NCBI GenBank assembly: GCA_964634885.1
Contig: CAZWLN010000027.1
Span: 1-57,737 of the forward strand
DNA length: 57,737 nucleotides
DNA from: DAINRZ01 sp964634885
GTDB taxonomy: Bacteria > Bacteroidota > Ignavibacteria > Kapaibacteriales > UBA2268
Reading direction: 5' to 3'
The position numbers and the translations under genes are program-made. Below are positions 51,191-57,737 of this stretch, piece after piece (the stretch's first letter is position 1; each line of letters starts with the position of its first letter). Below the pieces are notes generated by a model. The model searched no databases. It had not been told where the DNA came from and was given only the letters and a program-made list of their open reading frames with translations.

Positions 51191-54100
51191 ATGAAGAAAG
51201 TAATTTTTACCCTGTTGTTACTGACTTTGAGTACAAGTTACCTGTTTTCCCAGAAAGAAACCTACAACTGGTGTTTCGGAAACCATGCCCTGATGTCGTT
51301 TAAGACAACACCTCCACAGATCAGTTTCATTGGATTTTCATGGTCAGCTTATGAAGGATGTGCATCGATATCCGATGGTAAAGGTAATCTTCTGTTTTAT
51401 ACAGATGGCATTAATATCCACTCTGTGAGCGGTGGCGTGCATTATAATTTAGCTAATGGCAAAGGTCTGAATGGTTCCAATTCTTCAACTCAGGTAGGCG
51501 TGATTATCAAGCATCCTGGAAAACCCAATTGGTATTATATCTTCACAACCGATGAAGAAGGTGGTAACAAAGGCCTGCAATATACCGTTGTGGATGTTTC
51601 AAAATATTATAGTGGTAAGATTGATGTCGCCTATTCAAACGGTAATTACCTTAAAAATATACTAATTAATAAGTCTTCAACAGAAAAGATTACTGCAGTA
51701 GCGGGTAAGGAAAGAAATACATACTGGATTATTATGCATGAATGGAATAACAATACTTTCTGTGCCTATAAATTTGACGCAAACGGTATTGATATTAACA
51801 ATCCCGTTAAATCATCCATCGGTTCTATTCATGAATTTATTGTTTATCCACCTAATGCAAAGGATACAGCCCAATACCATTCACATGGCTATATGAAAGT
51901 CTCTCCAGACGGAACGACTCTGGCATTATCAATTTTCCACACAAATAAAGTGGAAGTTTTTCGGTTTGACAATTCTACAGGTAAAGTATCATCCTATTTC
52001 GGAAACGGTAATGATTTTATCATCGATGATCCGAAGTTCTTCAACGCATACGGCATCGAATTTTCACCGAATACAAATAATATGTATATAAGCACAATTG
52101 ACAAGATGCCATATAGACTATTCCAAGTAAATCTTTCAAAGATTACCGACCAGTCTCAAATAAATAATAATATTCAAGTTATTGACACTACCTATTCTTA
52201 TCCATTTGATGCAATGCAGTTAGGTCCGGATGCTAAAATATATGTAAGCCGTGAAGGTTATGATTATCTTAGCATAATAAATAAACCCGATGAAGACGGA
52301 AAAAATTGTGATTATATTAGTGAGGGTATTAAATTTGTTGATAATACTGGGGCAAACAAAGGTCTCCCTACATTCATTCAGAGCTTCTTTAAACCAACGG
52401 CTTCCATTTATGCAAATACACCGCTATGTGAAGGAGACTCATTAGTACTATCGACACCGGAAGTGGAGGGAGCTTTCTACAGTTGGACCATTCCACCTTC
52501 GACTAAGATTGTTGACTCGGACAAGTTCGAAGTTGTCATCCCGAAAGTAACCGGGGCTAATGCCGGGAAAGTCTATCTTGCCGTCAGGATAGGTAGTAAC
52601 TACAGCTACGATACTCTGGACATTGTAGTCTATGCCAAACCTACGGTCAAGATTACCAATCCTGCCGATACCATCGTCATCTGCGAAGGCAGAGACACTG
52701 TACTGACAGCCCTTCCCAACGGCCAGGACTATCTTACATGGTCAAAAGACGGTGCTGAAGTCGGTACAACCGAAAGCATTACCGTGAATACGGAAGGAAT
52801 GTATGTAGTAACTGTTGCTACAGACGCACCTTGTGTTGACGCCGACACCATCTACGTCGTTGTAGCACCCAACCCCACTGTAACGATTACCGGCGGGACA
52901 GTGGTCTATGAAGGTACTCCCCTTGTACTGACGGCCAACCCGAGCACTTCAGGTGTCAGCTACCAGTGGGACGACCCGCTGAATACCACAACGCAGACAT
53001 TGAGTGTTACAAAGGCCGGAACATATTCTGTAATCATTACCGACCTGGTTACAGGCTGTACAGGCTATGATTCTGTCCGGGTTACAAACGGGTCACTGAC
53101 GGTTAATATCATCGGTGATACGGTAATGTGCGGCAACCAGGGTGTAACCCTGTCCTTAGGCGCTGCATACAAAACCATGACCTGGTCAACAGGTGAAACA
53201 ACCCAGTCCATCAATGTAACCCAACCCGGGACATACACTGTGGACGTCGTTGACGACGACGACCGCATCGGTAAAGCTACCATCACGGTTCACAGGGTGG
53301 ATATGGATGCACTTTTTACCGGCCTGTCCGGTGTTGACTTCGGCAGGGTGTATTACGGAACCAAAGCCGACCCGATCTCACTGACGCTGCCGAACGGTAC
53401 CGGCTATGACCTGCAGATCGACTCGATCACGATGGATTACAATACTCCAATTACCCTGAAACAGGTGACGGGTACGCCTTTCACCTGGGCTAACGGCTCA
53501 CAGTTCACTTTTGATTTCAGTTTTGAACCATCGGATATTGCCGTTTACACCGATCAGATGACGGTATGGTTCAGTAAGCCGTTCTTCTGCAGCTACAGTG
53601 CAAGCGTACGCGGTACCGGCATTGCCAACCTTGTCTTGTCTGTGCCTTCGGTCGTCAGGGTAAAAGTCAGCACGAAGAAATTCGACCTGCCGGTGAAAGC
53701 CAGGCTGGATGTGTCCGACAACAAAGTTTGCCAGGGCAGTTTCTCAAACATTACAGTTACCTATGATGCTTCCTCATTCTTCCCGGATGAGAATGCACCC
53801 GAAACGACGAAACCGATATCATTTACAAAAATTGATGACAACCTGGAAGTTGTAATGGAGCCACAGAATACATTCAGCTTTACAAAGGATCCCATCGTTG
53901 TGGCAAACATGAGGGGCCAGATAGGTATCGGCAAAGACGGTTCCGACATCCTGCTCAATCCATACCCGAAATTGAGCAGCAAAACCAGCCAGTTGCTCAA
54001 TGTCGTGATTGAAAACGGAGAATTCGAATTCTACGGCATCTGCCAGCCCCAGCTTTCCAATGTCGTCCTTACAGACAATGCTGCGGCAAGCATTCATCCC

Positions 54101-54334
54101 AATCCTGCCGTCGGTGAGATCAGCCTTAAGGTTTACAACACCAGCGGCGCCCATGAAATTACTTTCTACAACACCATAGGCGAGAAACTCATGACAGACA
54201 ATGTAATGAAATCATCGGACAATTATTCCGAAGAATTCATCATCGACGTCTCGTCGTTACCTTCAGGTGTTTACCAGGTTGTAATAAGGACTGCCTCGGA
54301 TGTCCTGACGAAATCGCTGGTGATTGTCAAATAG
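51191..54334 (+). CDS. T9SS-exported propeller protein, tandem copy 1
   Basis: The 1047-residue protein has a signal peptide (VIFTLLLLTLSTSYLFSQ). A propeller-like module covers about 20-405 (YNWCFGNHALMSF, GCASISDGKGNLLFYTDG, HSHGYMKVSPDGTTLALSIF), as seen in many gliding-bacterium surface proteins. Ig/PKD-like domains follow (about 410-700), then an ASPM-like VDFGRVYYGT domain, a cohesin-like stretch (VRVKVSTKKFDLPVKARLDV), and a type A T9SS sorting domain ending PSGVYQVVIRTASDVLTKSL. The propeller part is AT-rich (52141-52200: 17 of 60 G+C) while the C-terminal half is GC-richer (53581-53640: 33 of 60). A clear terminator follows. The surface role is unknown. Confidence 0.78.
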   Translation: MKKVIFTLLLLTLSTSYLFSQKETYNWCFGNHALMSFKTTPPQISFIGFSWSAYEGCASISDGKGNLLFYTDGINIHSVSGGVHYNLANGKGLNGSNSSTQVGVIIKHPGKPNWYYIFTTDEEGGNKGLQYTVVDVSKYYSGKIDVAYSNGNYLKNILINKSSTEKITAVAGKERNTYWIIMHEWNNNTFCAYKFDANGIDINNPVKSSIGSIHEFIVYPPNAKDTAQYHSHGYMKVSPDGTTLALSIFHTNKVEVFRFDNSTGKVSSYFGNGNDFIIDDPKFFNAYGIEFSPNTNNMYISTIDKMPYRLFQVNLSKITDQSQINNNIQVIDTTYSYPFDAMQLGPDAKIYVSREGYDYLSIINKPDEDGKNCDYISEGIKFVDNTGANKGLPTFIQSFFKPTASIYANTPLCEGDSLVLSTPEVEGAFYSWTIPPSTKIVDSDKFEVVIPKVTGANAGKVYLAVRIGSNYSYDTLDIVVYAKPTVKITNPADTIVICEGRDTVLTALPNGQDYLTWSKDGAEVGTTESITVNTEGMYVVTVATDAPCVDADTIYVVVAPNPTVTITGGTVVYEGTPLVLTANPSTSGVSYQWDDPLNTTTQTLSVTKAGTYSVIITDLVTGCTGYDSVRVTNGSLTVNIIGDTVMCGNQGVTLSLGAAYKTMTWSTGETTQSINVTQPGTYTVDVVDDDDRIGKATITVHRVDMDALFTGLSGVDFGRVYYGTKADPISLTLPNGTGYDLQIDSITMDYNTPITLKQVTGTPFTWANGSQFTFDFSFEPSDIAVYTDQMTVWFSKPFFCSYSASVRGTGIANLVLSVPSVVRVKVSTKKFDLPVKARLDVSDNKVCQGSFSNITVTYDASSFFPDENAPETTKPISFTKIDDNLEVVMEPQNTFSFTKDPIVVANMRGQIGIGKDGSDILLNPYPKLSSKTSQLLNVVIENGEFEFYGICQPQLSNVVLTDNAAASIHPNPAVGEISLKVYNTSGAHEITFYNTIGEKLMTDNVMKSSDNYSEEFIIDVSSLPSGVYQVVIRTASDVLTKSLVIVK

Positions 54335-54359
54335 AAAACAGTGTAGAATAGAATAAAGG

Positions 54360-54394
54360 GCGGAGTGCAAATTACTGTACTCCGCTTTTTTTTT
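54360..54394 (+). terminator. Intrinsic terminator between the tandem T9SS genes
   Basis: GCGGAGT (54360-54366) pairs with ACTCCGC (54379-54385), followed by nine T. The downstream paralogue must have its own promoter. Confidence 0.88.
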
Positions 54395-54494
54395 CAATAA
54401 TATAAAATGAAAGTTATGTTTATTAGTCTTAACAAGAACAAACAGTTTTTTTATGATTAAAGATAATTGTTTAAACAGATCATAGGACTGTCAT

Positions 54495-57400
54495 ATGAAA
54501 AAGACCATTACTCTTTTTTTATTGGTGCTGGTAAGCGCTACGGTTTTATACTCGCAAAAAGAGGCATATAACTGGTGCTTTGGCTATGGATGCTGGGTTA
54601 ATTTCGGGGCCAATCCTCCCGAAGCGGCGGGTCAGACGATGATGTGGGCCTATGAAGGCTGTGCTGCCATTTCCGACAAAAGCACCGGGCAACTTCTGTT
54701 TTACACGGACGGCCAGGAGATATGGGGTGTTAAAGATGACGGTACACACTACGCCTTCGATAATATCTCAAAGAAGGAAAAAACCAGCCTTAACGGCCAT
54801 TCATCTTCTACCCAGGTCGGAGTGATCATCAGGAAACCCGGCAATGACAATCTGTATTACATTTTTACCACTGACGCCGAAGGAGGGCCGCACGGCCTGC
54901 AATACTCCGTTGTAAACACTGTTCCCAATTCACAGGGGAAGTTCGAACTTGCCGTGGAAGGGAGCCAATTGATGAAAAATGTTCTTATCAACGGTTCTTC
55001 GACGGAAAAAATTACTGCCGTGAACCACAGAAACGGCACGGATTACTGGATCATAATGCACGAATGGAATAACGACTCTTTCTGTGCCTATAAACTCAAT
55101 TCCGGAGGAATAGATGTTACTGCTCCCGTCGTCTCCCAAATTGGCTCAGTACACGACATCGTCGGGACCGATTCCAATCAGTATCATTCCCACGGGTACA
55201 TGAAAGTGTCCCCCGACGGTACGACAATTGCACTGGCAATATTCAGGACCGGAAAAATCGAGGTTTTCAGGTTTGACAACGAAACAGGAAAAGTTTCACC
55301 CTGGTTCGACGACGGAACGGACTTCCTGGTCAATGACAGTAAGTATTTACTGGCCTATGGTGTCGAGTTCTCAAGGGATTCCAGGAAGCTCTATGTAAGC
55401 TGCATCGACCAGGACCCAAGTTTAATATACCAGTTTAACCTGTCAAAAATCAAATCCCAGGCGGATATTGAGGGTAATACAAAGATAATCGCCTCTACCA
55501 GCGAACATTCGGGATTAACACTGGGAGCAATGCAACTGGCGCCCGACGGGAAAATTTACATCGCAGTCAGGAATTCAGAGCATCTCGGAGTAATCAACCA
55601 GCCGGACAAAGAAGGCACCGGCTGTGGTTTCGTTAAGGATGGCCTCGAGGTTTACGGCTCTCCCATGCTGGGAATGCCTTCGTTCATTCAGAGCTATTTT
55701 AAGCCTCCGGCAGATATCAAAGCCAATCTCAACCCCATCTGTGAAGGCGATACGCTGATACTTTCCACTGACCTGGTATCCGATGCGATTTACACATGGA
55801 CAGGGCCGGGGAATTATAAAAAGTCGGGCCGATCGTTGAACTGGGTGGCTATTCCGGGAATTACGCGCCTCCAGGCAGGACAATACACACTCGAAGTCAA
55901 TCAGTTGGGAATTGCCAGCTATGATACAATCAATATTGTCGTCTATATCAAACCTCAGGTTGAGATTGTTTATCCTAAGGATACAATGTTCATTTGTGAA
56001 GGCAAGACCGGGACGATTACCGCAGACGCCGACGAATACGACAAAATGGTGTGGTCGAACGCCGACACCGGCAGGACAATTACTGTAAGCACCACAGGTT
56101 TGTACATCGTTACGGCGACGGTAAAAGATTACTGCTTTGACAAAGACAGCCTCTATGTCGTCGTGGTACCTAACCCGGACGTAACGATTGCAGGTGAAAC
56201 CGTGATCAACAACGGTGTTCCCGTCGTCCTTACTGCCAATTCCAATACTCAGGGTGTTACTTACCAATGGAACGACGGCTCCGGGGAAAAGACACTGACT
56301 GTGAGTAATCCCGGTACTTACTCTGTTACGGTTACAAATCCGAATACCGGATGTACCGGCACAGCGACAGTCCAGGTTATTGACGGGACGCTTTTCGTGC
56401 CGATCAGTGGCGACACAGTGATGTGCGGCGACCAGCCGGTTCAGATGTCACTGGACCGCGACTACAAGTCGGTTATCTGGTCAACAGGGGATACGACAAA
56501 GACTATTACCGTATCGCAACCCGGCACCTATACGGTTGATGTGAGCGACGGACAGGGAAGAAAAGGCAGCGGCAGCGTCAATGTCCACCGGGTGGACATG
56601 AACCTGTTGTTTGCCGGTTTGCAGGAAGTTGATTTCAAGAGAGTTTACTACGGTACAAGCGCTCCGGAGTTTGTCTATCCACTGCATAACACTACAGGCT
56701 ATGACCTCCTGATTGATTCGATCAGGATGAAGTATAATTCGGACTTTACGGTTAACTATCCAGGCGCTGCAAATTACCTGCTTGTAAACGGCGGGACACT
56801 GAACCTCGGGCTTAATTTCAAACCCTCAGGGCTCGGTGAGCGCATGGATGAAGTTACAGTCTGGTTCCGTGAGCCGTTCGTCTGCAGCTATACTGCTGCA
56901 ATCAGAGGGGCAGGCTTTGCCAACCTGGTCGTTTCTCTGCCGGACTATGTCAGGGCGAGAGTCAGCACAAGGAATTTCGACATCCCAATCAAAGCAAGGC
57001 TCGATGTACCTGATGATTTAACCTACCAGTGCAGTTTTACGGATATTACCGTCACATACGACGCTGTGGCTTTCTACCCGAATATCAATGCTGCGGAGAC
57101 AACCAAGCCCATTACCATCGACAAGGTAGGAGATAAGCTGGAAGTAGTGATGTCGCCTGATAAGATGTATCATTTCTCAAAGAATCCCATTGAAGTCGCT
57201 AATATGAGAGGCCAGTTGGGTATAGTATATGATAACTCCCCAGTTGAGTTTAAAGGCCTTCCCGGGCTGGACAGCCTCTGTGGCCGCTATCTTGACGTCA
57301 TTGTTACCGGTGGTGTCTTCGACCTCTACGGCATCTGCCAGGCGCCGCTGTCGAAGATATTCCTTACGGATGCGCAGGCAGTGAGCATTAAGCCCAATCC

Positions 57401-57629
57401 CGCAAACAGTGAAGTGAAAATGAAAGTGTTCAACACCAGCGGTGAACACGAGATCTCATTCTACAACACAATTGGTTCCAGGGTACATAGTGTAAATGTG
57501 ACTAAGGTTTCGACAGAGAAATCCGAAGAATTCAACATAGACCTTTCCATGCTGCCTGCCGGCGTTTACCGGGTAGTAATCAGGACGTCGTCAGGAATGA
57601 TTACAAAGCCTTTAGTGATTGTTAAGTAG
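54495..57629 (+). CDS. T9SS-exported propeller protein, tandem copy 2
   Basis: This 1044-residue paralogue has the same domain order as the preceding gene: signal peptide (TITLFLLVLVSATVLYSQ), propeller (YNWCFGYGCWVNF, GCAAISDKSTGQLLFYTDG, HSHGYMKVSPDGTTIALAIF), Ig/PKD-like segment, VDFKRVYYGT domain, cohesin-like stretch (VRARVSTRNFDIPIKARLDV) and sorting domain (PAGVYRVVIRTSSGMITKPL). Unlike copy 1 its base composition is more even (55441-55500: 24 of 60 G+C). The two are a local duplication that has since diverged. A heptamer repeat begins 30 bp after its stop. Confidence 0.78.
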   Translation: MKKTITLFLLVLVSATVLYSQKEAYNWCFGYGCWVNFGANPPEAAGQTMMWAYEGCAAISDKSTGQLLFYTDGQEIWGVKDDGTHYAFDNISKKEKTSLNGHSSSTQVGVIIRKPGNDNLYYIFTTDAEGGPHGLQYSVVNTVPNSQGKFELAVEGSQLMKNVLINGSSTEKITAVNHRNGTDYWIIMHEWNNDSFCAYKLNSGGIDVTAPVVSQIGSVHDIVGTDSNQYHSHGYMKVSPDGTTIALAIFRTGKIEVFRFDNETGKVSPWFDDGTDFLVNDSKYLLAYGVEFSRDSRKLYVSCIDQDPSLIYQFNLSKIKSQADIEGNTKIIASTSEHSGLTLGAMQLAPDGKIYIAVRNSEHLGVINQPDKEGTGCGFVKDGLEVYGSPMLGMPSFIQSYFKPPADIKANLNPICEGDTLILSTDLVSDAIYTWTGPGNYKKSGRSLNWVAIPGITRLQAGQYTLEVNQLGIASYDTINIVVYIKPQVEIVYPKDTMFICEGKTGTITADADEYDKMVWSNADTGRTITVSTTGLYIVTATVKDYCFDKDSLYVVVVPNPDVTIAGETVINNGVPVVLTANSNTQGVTYQWNDGSGEKTLTVSNPGTYSVTVTNPNTGCTGTATVQVIDGTLFVPISGDTVMCGDQPVQMSLDRDYKSVIWSTGDTTKTITVSQPGTYTVDVSDGQGRKGSGSVNVHRVDMNLLFAGLQEVDFKRVYYGTSAPEFVYPLHNTTGYDLLIDSIRMKYNSDFTVNYPGAANYLLVNGGTLNLGLNFKPSGLGERMDEVTVWFREPFVCSYTAAIRGAGFANLVVSLPDYVRARVSTRNFDIPIKARLDVPDDLTYQCSFTDITVTYDAVAFYPNINAAETTKPITIDKVGDKLEVVMSPDKMYHFSKNPIEVANMRGQLGIVYDNSPVEFKGLPGLDSLCGRYLDVIVTGGVFDLYGICQAPLSKIFLTDAQAVSIKPNPANSEVKMKVFNTSGEHEISFYNTIGSRVHSVNVTKVSTEKSEEFNIDLSMLPAGVYRVVIRTSSGMITKPLVIVK

Positions 57630-57737
57630 AGTGGCCGGTGGTCGGTGACTGGTTGCTGGTGGCTGGTGACTGGTGGTTAGTTGCTGGTGGCTGGTGGCTG
57701 GTGGTTGGTGGCTGGTGGTTGGTGGCTGGTGGCTGGT
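57630..57737 (+). repeat. GGCTGGT heptamer array reaching the window edge
   Basis: From shortly after the T9SS stop the sequence is a 7-bp array of GGCTGGT, GGTTGGT and GACTGGT variants. It starts at about 57636 and is cut by the end of the window. It is G-rich (regular GG doublets) and could form two-layer G-quadruplexes. Confidence 0.85.

Noticed and set aside
55575..56267. 230-residue minus-strand ORF
   Set aside because: Antisense to the second T9SS gene; no export signal or motif.

Overview
The window looks like a chromosomal segment of an anaerobic or microaerobic bacterium of the Bacteroidota/Chlorobiota assemblage, plausibly an Ignavibacteria- or Kapabacteria-like lineage. That placement is an inference. 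It rests on several secreted proteins with type IX secretion (T9SS) C-terminal sorting modules, a TonB-dependent receptor, DUF2279 and DUF4159 proteins, a secreted caspase, a promoter matching the Bacteroidota TTG-N19-TAnnTTTG pattern, and a 1478-residue oxygen-sensitive-type acyl-CoA dehydratase activase. I read 41 protein genes and saw no tRNA, rRNA, CRISPR array, transposase or phage gene.

Layout. 1-9.4 kb: a beta-propeller lipoprotein, rqcH, then a plus-strand run of secreted or surface proteins (beta-helix, UmuD, cohesin-like, IgGFc-binding/outer-membrane barrel) ending in ccmB. 9.4-10.1 kb: a block of 198-bp composite repeats. 10.1-13.6 kb (minus): TPR protein, secreted caspase with an EF-hand loop and two beta-trefoils, and an NADase-type glycan-binding lipoprotein. 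13.7-19.2 kb (plus): M15 peptidase, RDD membrane protein, a repeat-rich gap with a C11 tract and a structured leader, and two AT-rich secreted proteins. 19.4-35.6 kb (minus): pruA, outer-membrane barrel, TonB receptor, gyrA, response regulator, purM, dehydratase activase, glycosyltransferase, DUF2279. 35.8-42.6 kb: RodZ-like protein, kdsD, DUF4159, a secreted unknown, rsmG, trpS, thyX. 42.6-46.2 kb: four tandem LolA-like paralogues, each followed by its own strong terminator. 46.3-50.9 kb: PspC and LiaF-like membrane proteins, nadD, nuoF, a Gfo/Idh/MocA oxidoreductase. 51.2-57.6 kb: two tandem paralogous T9SS giants of about 1045 residues.

Working together: the housekeeping genes (gyrA, purM, rsmG, trpS, thyX, nadD, nuoF, kdsD, rqcH) are interleaved with envelope and secretion-substrate genes rather than forming one pathway. 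The strongest unexplained signal lies between the genes. Several dispersed repeat families occur in the gaps. One is a short hairpin whose copies carry T-A, G-C and A-T at the same stem position (compensatory change). Another is a set of degenerate heptamer tracts that begin within 0-12 nt of gene stop codons. Other points of interest are the caspase/double-trefoil fusion, the structured leader at 15.2-15.8 kb, the LolA-like array and the base-composition mosaics inside two secreted-protein genes.
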